From NCBI RefSeq assembly GCF_011801145.1, contig NZ_CP046172.1, positions 3,534,001-3,598,000 of the forward strand: a DNA stretch of 64,000 bases, read 5' to 3'. The notes beneath the pieces are model-generated. The model searched no databases, had not been told where the DNA came from, and was given only the letters and a program-made list of their open reading frames with translations. Numbering within the stretch: position 1 is the stretch's first letter; the number at the start of each line of letters is the position of its first letter. Shown one piece after another: positions 1 through 8,035 of the stretch. The translations under genes and the position numbers were made by a program. Source of the DNA: Nocardia arthritidis. Its GTDB lineage: Bacteria; Actinomycetota; Actinomycetes; Mycobacteriales; Mycobacteriaceae.

Positions 1-537
1 GGATTCGGCCGCACCGGAACGCTTTTCGCGGCCGACAGCGCCCGGGTGAGTCCGGACGTGATGTGTGTCGGCAAGGCCATCACGGGCGGATATCTGTCGC
101 TGGCCGCCGCGCTGTGCACATCGCGGATCGCCGAAACCATCAGCGCCGGGCACGGCGGCCTGATGCACGGGCCGACGTTCATGGGTAATCCGCTCGCCTG
201 CGCGGTCGCCGTCGCCTCGATAGAGCTACTGCGACAACGGGATTGGCGCGCCGAGGTGGCGCGCATCGAATCGGAGCTCACCGTGGGGCTCGAGCCGGTG
301 CGCGACCTACCCGGCGTGGCGGACGTGCGGGTGCTCAGCGCGATCGGGGTGGTGGAGCTGGACCGTCCCGTCGATATGCGGGTGGCCACCGAAGCCCTTG
401 TCGCCGAAGGGGTTTGGCTGCGGCCCTTCCGGAATCTGATCTACACGATGCCGCCGTTCGTCAGCGATTCGGCGGATATCGCCACCATCGCCCGCGGCAT
501 ATCCGCGGCGGTCCGAGCAGTGGGGATGTCATCTTGA
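1..537 (+). CDS. bioA: BioA, adenosylmethionine-8-amino-7-oxononanoate aminotransferase, C-terminal part
   Basis: PLP-dependent cytosolic aminotransferase that makes 7,8-diaminononanoate in biotin synthesis, using S-adenosylmethionine as amino donor. The window opens inside the gene, so only the last 178 residues are present and the start is off the left edge. GKAITGGY at residues 23-30 of the visible part carries the PLP-binding lysine (residue 25), and [12 protein letters not shown] is the usual class III aminotransferase segment after it. It is followed by bioF and bioD, the classic biotin order. The stop codon lies inside a palindrome that I read as a BioQ operator for bioF. Confidence 0.95.
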   Translation, partial: GFGRTGTLFAADSARVSPDVMCVGKAITGGYLSLAAALCTSRIAETISAGHGGLMHGPTFMGNPLACAVAVASIELLRQRDWRAEVARIESELTVGLEPVRDLPGVADVRVLSAIGVVELDRPVDMRVATEALVAEGVWLRPFRNLIYTMPPFVSDSADIATIARGISAAVRAVGMSS

Positions 538-548
538 ACGATGTTCAA
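534..548. promoter_or_regulatory. BioQ-type operator in front of bioF
   Basis: Perfect inverted repeat TTGAAC-GAT-GTTCAA overlapping the bioA stop codon. Its core TGAACGNTGTTCAAGT recurs upstream of bioB beside a TetR gene. TGAAC-N3-GTTCA resembles the palindrome described for BioQ repressors in actinobacteria. It sits directly upstream of a candidate -10 box for bioF, a suitable place for repression. Binding is inferred. Confidence 0.75.
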
Positions 549-549
549 G

Positions 550-555
550 TAGGCT
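550..555 (+). promoter_or_regulatory. Candidate -10 box of bioF
   Basis: TAGGCT ends 8 nt before the GTG start of bioF and begins 2 nt after the BioQ operator. The spacing would put the transcription start at or next to the start codon, suggesting a leaderless bioFD transcript separate from bioA. The same hexamer precedes pykA in this window. Confidence 0.5.
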
Positions 556-563
556 GCCGAGCT

Positions 564-1718
564 GTGACTATGGATCCGCTGAGCTGGTTGGATGAGCGCG
601 CGGCCGAGCGCAGGACCGCCGGGCTGCGCCGGGAACTGCGGCCGCGCCGCGCCGAAACGCCGTCGATCGACCTGGCCTCCAACGACTATCTGGGGCTGGT
701 GCGGCATCCGGAGGTGATCGCGGGCGCGATCGCCGCCGTACACCGCTGGGGTGTGGGTTCGACGGGATCGCGCCTGGTCACCGGCACCACCACCGAACAC
801 GAACTGCTCGAGCGCGAACTCGCCGATTTCGTCGGGGCCGAGGCCGGGCTGGTCTTCGCCTCCGGCTACGCCGCCAACCTCGGCGCGGTGACCGCGCTGG
901 CCGGGCGCGGCGCGCTGGTCGTATCCGATGCGGGCAGCCATGCCTCGCTGGTGGACGCCTGCCGGTTGTCCAGGGCGCGGGTCGAGATCGCGCCGCACCG
1001 CGATGTCGCGGCCGTCGACCGGATGCTGGCCGCGCGCACCGAGGAGCGGGCGCTGGTGTTGACCGATTCGGTATTCAGCGCCGACGGCGACCTGGCGCCG
1101 CTGGCCGACCTGCACCGGGTGGTGCGGGCGAACGGCGCGGTGCTCGTCGTCGACGAGGCACACGGGCTCGGCGTGCGCGGCAGCGGCGGGCGCGGGCTGG
1201 TGCACGAGGCGGGCCTGGCCGGTGAACCGGACTTGGTGATCACCGCGACACTGTCGAAAGCCCTTGCCGCACAAGGCGGTGTCGTGCTGGCGGATGCCCG
1301 GGTGCGTGCGCACCTGATCGACGCGGCCCGCACCTTCATCTTCGACACCGGTCTGGCCCCGGCCGCGGTCGGCGCGGCGCGGGCGGCGCTGCGGCTGCTG
1401 CGCCGAGACCCGGGCATGGCGGGGCGGGTGCTGGACAGGGCGGCCGAGATCGCGCGCATCGCCGGTGTGGCACAGCCGGATTCGGCGGTGGTCTCGGTGG
1501 TGCTCGGCGAGGCGCAGGTCGCCTACGATGCCGCGCAGGCCTGCCGGGCCAAGGGTCTGGACGTCGGCTGTTTCCGGCCGCCGTCGGTGCCCGAAGGCAC
1601 GTCGCGGCTGCGGCTCACCGCGCGGGCGAATCTCACCGACAGTGAAATCGACACCATCGCAACGGTTTTGAATGAAGTGCTGGCCTCGGCCCGCGGATTG
1701 GATGTGGTGCACGCATGA
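564..1718 (+). CDS. bioF: 8-amino-7-oxononanoate synthase BioF
   Basis: PLP-dependent alpha-oxoamine synthase condensing pimeloyl-ACP/CoA with L-alanine to 8-amino-7-oxononanoate, the first committed step of biotin ring assembly. About 384 residues, the usual length. SNDYLGL near the N terminus, [17 protein letters not shown] and TATLSKAL with the PLP lysine (about residue 232) are family hallmarks. GTG 564 is chosen because a -10-like TAGGCT lies 8 nt upstream; ATG 570, two codons later, is the alternative. The end overlaps the bioD start by 4 nt (ATGA), so the two are translationally coupled. Confidence 0.95.
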   Translation: MTMDPLSWLDERAAERRTAGLRRELRPRRAETPSIDLASNDYLGLVRHPEVIAGAIAAVHRWGVGSTGSRLVTGTTTEHELLERELADFVGAEAGLVFASGYAANLGAVTALAGRGALVVSDAGSHASLVDACRLSRARVEIAPHRDVAAVDRMLAARTEERALVLTDSVFSADGDLAPLADLHRVVRANGAVLVVDEAHGLGVRGSGGRGLVHEAGLAGEPDLVITATLSKALAAQGGVVLADARVRAHLIDAARTFIFDTGLAPAAVGAARAALRLLRRDPGMAGRVLDRAAEIARIAGVAQPDSAVVSVVLGEAQVAYDAAQACRAKGLDVGCFRPPSVPEGTSRLRLTARANLTDSEIDTIATVLNEVLASARGLDVVHA

Positions 1719-2383
1719 GTTTGCTGTTCGTCACCGGAACCTCGACCGAGGTCGGCAAGACGGTGGTCACCGCGGCGGTGGCGGCCGCCGCGCGCGCGGC
1801 CGGGCGATCCGTCGCCGTCTGCAAACCCGCGCAAACCGGTGTCGCGCCCGGAGAACCCGGCGATCTGGCGGAGATCGAACGGCTCACCGGGATCGGCGGC
1901 GGCTTGGAACTCGCCCGGTATCCCGAACCGCTCGCGCCGGACACCGCAGCGCGTCGCGCGGGGATGCGCGAGCTGACCTTGGCCGAAACAGCCTCGGCCA
2001 TCGCGGAATTCGATACCTTCGACCTGACCCTGGTCGAGGGCGCGGGTGGGTTGCTGGTGCGACTGGGCGATTTCACGCTGCTGGATCTGGCACGCAAGCT
2101 CGACGCGCCAGTGCTTTTGGTGGTCGCCTCCGGTCTCGGGACGTTGAATAACAGTGAGTTGACCACACGGGCACTGGAATTCGCGGGGGTGCGGTGCGCG
2201 GGGCTGGTGATCGGGTCTTGGCCTGCCGCACCGGATCTGGCATCGGAATGCAACCGGGACGATCTGCCGCGGGTTACCGGGGTGCCGGTTGTCGGGTCCA
2301 TTCCGGAGGGCGTCGGGGCGTGGGACCGGGAGCGGTTCACCGCCGCCGCACCGGGATGGATCGCACCCGGTTGGCTGCCGTAG
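1715..2383 (+). CDS. bioD: Dethiobiotin synthetase BioD
   Basis: ATP-dependent carboxylase closing the ureido ring: 7,8-diaminononanoate plus CO2 gives dethiobiotin. The 222-residue length matches the family. The N-terminal P-loop GTSTEVGKT spans residues 8-16, KPAQTG follows at about residue 37 (substrate/ATP contact), and VEGAGGLLV is the second nucleotide-site motif. The start overlaps the bioF stop (ATGA). The product is the substrate of BioB, encoded about 15 kb away. The next gene is convergent, 9 nt away, so bioD ends this operon. Confidence 0.95.
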   Translation: MSLLFVTGTSTEVGKTVVTAAVAAAARAAGRSVAVCKPAQTGVAPGEPGDLAEIERLTGIGGGLELARYPEPLAPDTAARRAGMRELTLAETASAIAEFDTFDLTLVEGAGGLLVRLGDFTLLDLARKLDAPVLLVVASGLGTLNNSELTTRALEFAGVRCAGLVIGSWPAAPDLASECNRDDLPRVTGVPVVGSIPEGVGAWDRERFTAAAPGWIAPGWLP

Positions 2384-2392
2384 GGGCTCGAT

Positions 2393-2821
2393 CTACCTCG
2401 CCGAGAGCCGTTCGCCGAGTTTGGCGCTGTTGAGCTCGATCCAGGCTTGTTCATCGCCGGGGGCGGGCAGGATCACCCCCGCCTCCATAACGGAGGTCGG
2501 GTCGACCTCGTTCAGCCCGACGATGAGCGTCGTCGGATCTTGGCCCGTCAGGGAAGTCCATGCCTCGGATAATTTCGTGAGCAGTTCGGTACGCACTTTA
2601 TGATCACGGCCCGCTCGAATTGTGCCGTTGATCACGGTGCATCTGTTCGGCTTACCGGCGGTGAAATAGGCTTCCGGATCGTACTCGACAAACAGGACGT
2701 TGACGAATCCGCGCGGGGCGTCGGTCAGGGAAGTGTGCACGTCGGTAATGGCTTCCGCCAGCTCGGTCCGTGTGTCGGCATCCAGTGATCCCGCGGGAAC
2801 CAGGCATTGATAGAACGGCAT
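2393..2821 (-). CDS. Tautomerase-superfamily protein (cis-CaaD-like)
   Basis: A 142-residue protein of the tautomerase superfamily, close in size to cis-3-chloroacrylic acid dehalogenases. After Met removal the N-terminal residue is the catalytic-type Pro1. His28 and Arg68/Arg71 (in NGTIRAGR) and Glu112 sit at or within two positions of the cis-CaaD residues His28, Arg70, Arg73 and Glu114. The cis-CaaD Tyr103 has no obvious counterpart, so the substrate is not predicted and it may be a plain tautomerase. A strong AGGAGG lies 7 nt before the ATG. It is divergent from the broken LysR gene, probably its former regulator, and next to an aromatic-type cluster. Confidence 0.8.
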   Translation of the reverse strand: MPFYQCLVPAGSLDADTRTELAEAITDVHTSLTDAPRGFVNVLFVEYDPEAYFTAGKPNRCTVINGTIRAGRDHKVRTELLTKLSEAWTSLTGQDPTTLIVGLNEVDPTSVMEAGVILPAPGDEQAWIELNSAKLGERLSAR

Positions 2822-2958
2822 TTCAATCCTCCTCTATTAGTTCGCTGTTCGTGTGCGTCCTCGTCGGCCGCCGCGGCGAGGGACCTGAACCTGTTACTGA
2901 ATCCACGGTATGACGGGCCGGTGCGGCGTGGAATGTCCAATCGGATCCGACAGCATGA

Positions 2959-2991
2959 CCAGCGTGATAACACCGAGCTACGCTGGCGGAT
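2959..2991 (+). promoter_or_regulatory. LysR promoter with inverted repeat and leaderless-type -10
   Basis: Inverted repeat CCAGCG (2959-2964) / CGCTGG (2981-2986), separated by 16 nt, lies just before the LysR GTG start. TACGCT at 2979-2984 is a -10 candidate ending 7 nt before that GTG. This fits an autoregulatory LysR site in the tautomerase/LysR intergenic region. Confidence 0.4.
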
Positions 2992-3908
2992 GTGGAGATT
3001 CATCACCTACGCTACTTCCTTGCGGTGGCACGGGAACTAAACTTCACGAGGGCGGCGCAGGAATTCCATATGGCGGTGCCCCCGCTGAGTCAACGCATCA
3101 AAGCGTTGGAAGCGGAGCTGGGACAACAACTTTTCGATCGATCCACCCATCATGTCCGGCTGACGCCGGCGGGCGAACGGTTGCTTCCGTGGGCGAGGCA
3201 GCTCATTGCCGACTTCGATGCCCTGCCCTGCCCTCCCGCGCCGCCCCCGACCCGGCGACGGATATCGCACGCCTGGCCATACCGGAGGTTGTCGACGGCG
3301 CGCTGCGCCGCAAGCTGGCGGCCGCCGCGACCGATGCCGGTGTCGACATCGACGTATCCCAGATGACTTCGGCGGACATGTCACACCAGCTGACGGACGG
3401 CAAAATCGACTTGGCGCTCTCCTATTCGGACGCCGCGGATCAGCCACAGCTCACCGCCGTAACCGTGGCAACGCAACGACTGGGCATCGTGACAGACGTC
3501 AATAATTTCCCCGGGCGCAGCACGCTGACGCTGGCCGATCTACGCGATTATCTCTACATACGCGGACCGGCCCATTGGGAATTCCCCCAGGTTCGGGCCG
3601 CCATCGAAACGCTGCGACGAGCCGGAGTACGCGATAAACCCGGCCGGCGATTCAACGGTATAACCAGTATCCTCGTCGGCTTGCGTCAGACCCGGGGAAT
3701 CACGCTCTGCCCGATATCCGCCGATCTGCTCAATGTCGGCGATCCACCCGAATTCGTAATAATTCCGATCGAAGATCTCGTGGTCGACCTCGAGGTGTTT
3801 CTTTTATGGCGAACCGATAATTCACACGGTGAGTCCGTGGCACGCAGACTGCTGCGGAATATGAATTCGATCGAGAATCGACCCGATGACCGGACATTCC
3901 GCACCTGA
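2992..3908 (+). pseudogene. LysR-family regulator, frameshifted by a pentanucleotide repeat
   Basis: The first part encodes a typical LysR winged-helix N terminus (MEIHHLRYFLAVARE, helix-turn-helix around residues 17-36, then QLFDRSTHHVRLTPAGERLL). The frame then runs out of register at (GCCCT)3, positions 3220-3234. The rest of a LysR effector-binding domain continues in another frame (IPEVVDGALRRKL through GITLCPISADLL) to the stop at 3908. Removing one GCCCT unit restores one frame of 303 residues, the normal family length. This is therefore a recent slippage mutation, a reversible switch or an assembly error. As read, the product is truncated to 124 residues with the DNA-binding domain only. 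Confidence 0.85.
3220..3234 (+). repeat. (GCCCT)3 tandem repeat causing the LysR frameshift
   Basis: Three perfect GCCCT units inside the LysR coding sequence. Loss of one unit (5 nt, equal to 2 modulo 3) is exactly what is needed to join the two LysR reading frames. The tract is short, so it is a plausible slippage site but not proof of phase variation. Confidence 0.8.
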
Positions 3909-3933
3909 GACGATTGTGCTCCGGGCCGTCGGG

Positions 3934-4539
3934 TCAGTCGGTCGGCAGATCGGGTAGTTCGACGGTGCTGAGTTGTCGTGCTTCGGCAGGGTCGATTCCC
4001 GTGGCGCGCAGGACGAGTTCGGCGGTGGCGGATCCGGCGGTGCGCCAGGTTTGGTGGCCGTCCAGGACCATCCACATCGCGCTGATGGTGGCGCCGAGGA
4101 CGAGCGAGATGACGGTGGGGATTTCCGCGGCCGTGATGGCGTAGCGGCCTGCCTCGACGCCGGCGTGAATGTCTGCGGCGGGCGGGCCCGTCATCATAAT
4201 GCGCAGCGATTCGGCGGTGAGTCCGAATTTCACGGCGAATCGGCCCAATTGCGGGTGGTCGTGGGCGTAACGCACCCAGAGCCGGATGCCGGTGGCCAGC
4301 CGTGCAGCCGGATCGTCGATATCGGCGAAGGTTTTGGCGACGCGACGATGCATGTTCTCGCCGAGGTCGGCGACGACGCGTTCGAACAGCGTGTCCATCG
4401 AGCCGATATTGCGGTAGAGGGTGCCTCGCGCGACGTTGGCTTCCTGGGCCAGTTCGCTCAGAGTGACGCTGTCGGTGCCTTTTTCGGTGAATAGGCGCAC
4501 TGCGGCGGCACGTATCCGTTGGTCGGTCGGAGTTGTCAT
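3934..4539 (-). CDS. TetR-family regulator of the adjacent aromatic-type operon
   Basis: A 201-residue TetR repressor. The N-terminal helix-turn-helix covers about residues 8-52 (IRAAAVRLFTEKGTDSVTL, then VARGTLYRNIGS). The rest is the helical ligand-binding domain, whose ligand is unknown. The ATG at 4539 starts MTTPTDQRIRAAAV, the usual distance before the HTH; the upstream extension is rejected as lacking family similarity. It is divergent from the FAD hydroxylase gene, and a 20-bp palindrome in the shared promoter is the obvious binding site. A ring compound or hydroxylation product is the likely inducer. Confidence 0.88.
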   Translation of the reverse strand: MTTPTDQRIRAAAVRLFTEKGTDSVTLSELAQEANVARGTLYRNIGSMDTLFERVVADLGENMHRRVAKTFADIDDPAARLATGIRLWVRYAHDHPQLGRFAVKFGLTAESLRIMMTGPPAADIHAGVEAGRYAITAAEIPTVISLVLGATISAMWMVLDGHQTWRTAGSATAELVLRATGIDPAEARQLSTVELPDLPTD

Positions 4540-4627
4540 CACCGTCCCTGTCTGCCCGTCATGACCGTACCCCGTGAAGGTACAACCATGTCCAATTTCC
4601 GGCTGAAACATACCTCATTGGACACGT

Positions 4628-4656
4628 TTGACTTATATTGAACATAGATGTTCAAT
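4628..4656. promoter_or_regulatory. TetR operator/promoter of the hydroxylase operon
   Basis: A perfect 20-bp inverted repeat with a 2-nt centre, ATTGAACAT-AG-ATGTTCAAT, occupies 4637-4656. A -35-like TTGACT lies at 4628-4633, so the palindrome covers the spacer and any -10 of the rightward promoter (TTCAAT at 17 nt spacing is a candidate). It is the only strong palindrome between the two divergent genes. Confidence 0.75.
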
Positions 4657-4687
4657 CGATGTGGGTACCGCGATGGAAGGACATCGG

Positions 4688-6511
4688 ATGAGTACTGTGA
4701 CCACGGACATCGAGCAGGTACCGGTGCTGATCGCCGGTGGGGGTCCGGTCGGACTCGTGCTCGCGTTGACCCTGGCGCGACACGGGGTGGCGGCGATGCT
4801 GGTGGAGCGCAATCCGTCGACGACAACCCATCCGAAGATGGACATCACCAACGGCCGCAGCATGGAGTTGTTCCGTCAGTTGGGCGTGGCCGATGAAATA
4901 CGCGAAGTCGCTGTGCCGGAGGATCATTCGTTCGATGTGTCATGGGTGACCAAGCTGAGCGGATGGGAGCTGGCGCGGTTTCGTTATCCGACGGTCGCCG
5001 AGCGGCGCGCGCTCATTCGTGAGCGTAACGACGGCACCATGGCCCTGGAGCCACCGATGCGGGCCTCGCAGGCGCTGCTCGAACCGGCATTGAAGGCGAT
5101 TCTGCAAACCCGCGCCGGGATCGATATCCGCTACGGCTGGGGGCTGCGGTCGTTTATCCAGGACGCCGATGGTGTCGATGCGGTCATCGGCTGCTCGGCG
5201 ACCGGGCGGACCCGCCGGGTCCGCGCGCAGTATCTGGCGGGTTGTGACGGCGCGGGAAGCGTTGTGCGTCGCGAACTCGGTATCGGGCTCGATGACATCG
5301 AGCTGCGTCTGCTCGCGGTGCGCGAGCTCGGGCTGCGGCATCTGGTGCCCGCGGCGATCCGCGCGTTCGTCGGCGAGCGGAAGCCACCGATGGACGGACG
5401 GGTATATCTGATTCATTTCACCTCACCGGACAGAGCTCTGCTCGAGCGATTCGGCCAGGTCTGGCGCACCCAGTCGCCGGAGGGTTGGACACTGATCTCA
5501 CAGAACGACCGCGACACCTGGACGCTGCACACCCCGATCGGTGCCGGTGTGAACGCCGAGGGGATCGATCCCGAGCAGTTCTTGTTCGCGCGGCTGGGTA
5601 TGCGGTTCGACTGCAGGATAATCCTGGCCAACGCGTGGCGGCCGCGGTTGTCGCTGGCCGATAGTTACGGGCGCGGGCGGGTGTGGCTGGCCGGTGACGC
5701 CGCGCACCAGGTGGTGCCCGCCGGCGGGTATGGCATGAACACCGGTGTCGGTGATGCAGCAGGTTTGGGTTGGGCGCTGGCCGCGGTCCTACAGGGCTGG
5801 GGTGGCCGGGATCTGTTGCCGGCCTACGGGATCGAGCGTCGTGCGGTCGCGATACGTAATCGGAAGGCATCGGCGCGGCACACCCTGGTGCGGCTGGCGA
5901 TCGGAACCGCGTACCGCCGGGCGGTTCACGATCAGGGCTGGTCCGGTGACCGGTCCCGCCACCGCCTCGGCCGCGAGATCCTCGACCTGGGCAACCTCGA
6001 AAACGAGGCAGACGGTATCGAATTCGGCTATCGCTACGACAGCTCGCCGATCATCTGCACCGAACCGCAACCACCCACCGTAGACCTTCCGCACCGCTAC
6101 ACCCCCGGCACACGGCCGGGGGCGCGGCCACCGAGTGTGTTCCTGCCCGACGGCACGGCGCTGTTCGACATGTTCGGGCTGGGTTTCACCCTGCTGCGAT
6201 TCAACGACAACCTGGATGTGCGGGCTTGGGTGACCGCGGCCGCCGACCGTGGCATGCCGCTGACCGTCCGCGATGTCCGCGACGAGCACACTCGCCGCCT
6301 CTACGAACGCGACCTGGTCCTCATCCGGCCCGATCACCATGTCGCCTGGCGCGGCACTGCCTCCCCGGAGCGGCCCGACCGGATTCTCGACCGCGTCCGC
6401 GGCGCCGACCCCGCAGGGACGAAGGGCCTGCGCCTGGTCGAGTCCGTGAGCCGAATTCGCAAGTCGGGCACCGTCATACCGATCACCCGCACCATGGAGG
6501 GCTCGCCGTGA
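4688..6511 (+). CDS. FAD-dependent aromatic-ring hydroxylase (PheA/TfdB/MhpA type)
   Basis: A 607-residue class A flavoprotein monooxygenase that would use NAD(P)H and O2 to hydroxylate a phenolic ring. Visible motifs: the dinucleotide fold AGGGPVGLVLALTLARHG near residues 16-33, the DG-type segment AGCDGAGSVVRRELG, and the GD motif WLAGDAAHQVVPAGGYGMN, which contacts FAD ribose. The long C-terminal thioredoxin-like part is typical of phenol hydroxylase-type members. ATG 4688 is preferred because GGAAGG precedes it by 7 nt; an in-frame ATG at 4628 would lie upstream of the operator. First gene of a four-gene operon with ring-cleavage and hydrolase genes. Substrate unknown; antibiotic-modifying relatives exist. 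Confidence 0.9.
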   Translation: MSTVTTDIEQVPVLIAGGGPVGLVLALTLARHGVAAMLVERNPSTTTHPKMDITNGRSMELFRQLGVADEIREVAVPEDHSFDVSWVTKLSGWELARFRYPTVAERRALIRERNDGTMALEPPMRASQALLEPALKAILQTRAGIDIRYGWGLRSFIQDADGVDAVIGCSATGRTRRVRAQYLAGCDGAGSVVRRELGIGLDDIELRLLAVRELGLRHLVPAAIRAFVGERKPPMDGRVYLIHFTSPDRALLERFGQVWRTQSPEGWTLISQNDRDTWTLHTPIGAGVNAEGIDPEQFLFARLGMRFDCRIILANAWRPRLSLADSYGRGRVWLAGDAAHQVVPAGGYGMNTGVGDAAGLGWALAAVLQGWGGRDLLPAYGIERRAVAIRNRKASARHTLVRLAIGTAYRRAVHDQGWSGDRSRHRLGREILDLGNLENEADGIEFGYRYDSSPIICTEPQPPTVDLPHRYTPGTRPGARPPSVFLPDGTALFDMFGLGFTLLRFNDNLDVRAWVTAAADRGMPLTVRDVRDEHTRRLYERDLVLIRPDHHVAWRGTASPERPDRILDRVRGADPAGTKGLRLVESVSRIRKSGTVIPITRTMEGSP

Positions 6512-6885
6512 TGAATATCTGGCTCTGGGTACTGCAAAGCGTGCTCGCAGCCGTCTTCGCGGCCGCCGGACTGTACAAACTCCTCGCGCCGCGCGCCGCG
6601 CTCGCCGACAATCTCGGCGACTGGGTGAACGCGGTGCCCGCCCCGGTCGTCAAATCGCTGGGGCTGGTGGAAGCGCTCGGCGCGATCGGGTTGATCGCGC
6701 CCGCCATCACCGGGATCGCGCCGATCCTCACGCCGATCGCTGCCGTCGGCGTCGGTGTTGTCATGATGGGTGCGATCGCCGTGCACGCCCGCCGCGGCGA
6801 GTACGTCCAGATAGAGGGCAACTTTGTGCTGGCCGTGATGGCGGTGGCCGTGGCCTGGGGGCGGTTCGGCCCTTATGCGTTCTGA
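6511..6885 (+). CDS. Small DoxX-like membrane protein
   Basis: 124 residues with about four predicted membrane segments: N terminus to residue 18, around 48-62, 66-90 and the C terminus. The FAAAGLYKL segment and overall size match DoxX-like (DUF4267/DoxX_2) proteins. The start ATG shares bases with the hydroxylase stop (GTGATGA), so it is translationally coupled to it. Its role in the operon is unknown; DoxX-like proteins are often found beside oxidoreductases and may support membrane or redox functions. The GTG three bases earlier is an alternative start. Confidence 0.75.
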   Translation: MNIWLWVLQSVLAAVFAAAGLYKLLAPRAALADNLGDWVNAVPAPVVKSLGLVEALGAIGLIAPAITGIAPILTPIAAVGVGVVMMGAIAVHARRGEYVQIEGNFVLAVMAVAVAWGRFGPYAF

Positions 6886-6907
6886 TCGCTGGAAGGAAGG
6901 CGCACAG

Positions 6908-8035
6908 ATGAGTGATATCGCCGGAGCCCACACCGATCTGCACAGCGAGCAGGGCGCGCGCAAGGGTGAACACCCGGGCCGGTCCCGCAATCCGGTGATC
7001 AAGGTGCGTGACATCGCGTGGCTGGAATTCGACAAGCCCGACCTCGCGCGGGCCGAGGCGTTCGCCAACGCCTTCGGTTTCGCCACCGCCGCACGAACCG
7101 ACAGCGAACTGCGGTTGCGGGGCGCCGATCCCGGCGCACCCTGTGCGATCGTCCATCGCGGCGATACCCGCTTCCGCGGAGTGGCCTTCACCGCCGCCGC
7201 GGACTCCGACCTGTTGCGGCTGGCCGATGCCACCGGCGGCCGGACCCGGCGGCTGCCGGAGTCGATCGGCGGGATGAGCGTCGATCTCGTGGACCCGAGC
7301 GGCATGCCGGTGCGTGTCGTCGCCGGAACACACCCGTTGCCAGCGCTGACGGCGCAGCGAGCGCACACCTTCAACGCAGGTCACGACGTGAGCCGTATCA
7401 ACACCACACAGCGGCCGCCACGAGTACCGACCACGGTGCAGCGGCTCGGGCACGTGGTGCTGCAGAGCACCCGATACCTCGCGGCGCTCAACTGGTATCT
7501 CGACACCCTCGGGATGATCGTCAGCGACTTCCTGTTCTTTCCCGGCCAGCGCGACCGCGGCCCGGCGATGAGTTTCCTGCGCTGCGACCGCGGCGCCACC
7601 CCGGCCGATCACCACACCCTCGCCCTTGCCCTGGGGCCGGCGAACCGGTATCTGCATTCGGCCTATCAGGTGTCCGACATCGACGCGCTGGCCGCGGGCG
7701 GTGAATACCTGAAAGACCATGGCTACCAACGCTCCTGGGGCATCGGCCGCCATATTCAGGGCAGCCAGATCTTCGATTACTGGCGCGACCCCGACGGCCT
7801 GCTCGTCGAGCACTTCACCGACGGCGACATGTTCGACAACACCCTCGAACCCGGCTGGGCGCCGTTCACCGCTTCCGGTCTGGCCCAGTGGGGTCCACCC
7901 GCCACCCGTGACTTCCTCGGCACCACCCCCCACCATCTGCGCGACGAAGCCCGTTCGGTGCTCACGGCGCTGACCGCGAACAACGAATTCGACCTGTATC
8001 GCCTCCGCGGATTGTTGAAAGTCGCCACCTCATGA
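6908..8035 (+). CDS. Extradiol-type ring-cleavage dioxygenase, two VOC domains
   Basis: A 375-residue vicinal-oxygen-chelate protein with a degenerate N-terminal VOC domain (about residues 30-145) and a catalytic C-terminal one (about 178-310). Candidate Fe(II) ligands His182 (RLGHVVL), His250 (HSAYQV) and Glu301 (LVEHFTDGD) show the 2-His-1-carboxylate pattern, with spacing like type I extradiol dioxygenases such as BphC. It would open a catecholic ring next to a hydroxyl. ATG 6908 follows GGAAGGAAGG; the end overlaps the next gene by 4 nt. The unusually long N-terminal tail of about 30 residues is polar. Natural substrate unknown. Confidence 0.85.
   Translation: MSDIAGAHTDLHSEQGARKGEHPGRSRNPVIKVRDIAWLEFDKPDLARAEAFANAFGFATAARTDSELRLRGADPGAPCAIVHRGDTRFRGVAFTAAADSDLLRLADATGGRTRRLPESIGGMSVDLVDPSGMPVRVVAGTHPLPALTAQRAHTFNAGHDVSRINTTQRPPRVPTTVQRLGHVVLQSTRYLAALNWYLDTLGMIVSDFLFFPGQRDRGPAMSFLRCDRGATPADHHTLALALGPANRYLHSAYQVSDIDALAAGGEYLKDHGYQRSWGIGRHIQGSQIFDYWRDPDGLLVEHFTDGDMFDNTLEPGWAPFTASGLAQWGPPATRDFLGTTPHHLRDEARSVLTALTANNEFDLYRLRGLLKVATS

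Noticed and set aside
243..563. Longer N terminus for bioF
   Set aside because: The frame is open back to 243 but overlaps bioA in another frame and gives no BioF-like sequence before residue VTMDPLSW.
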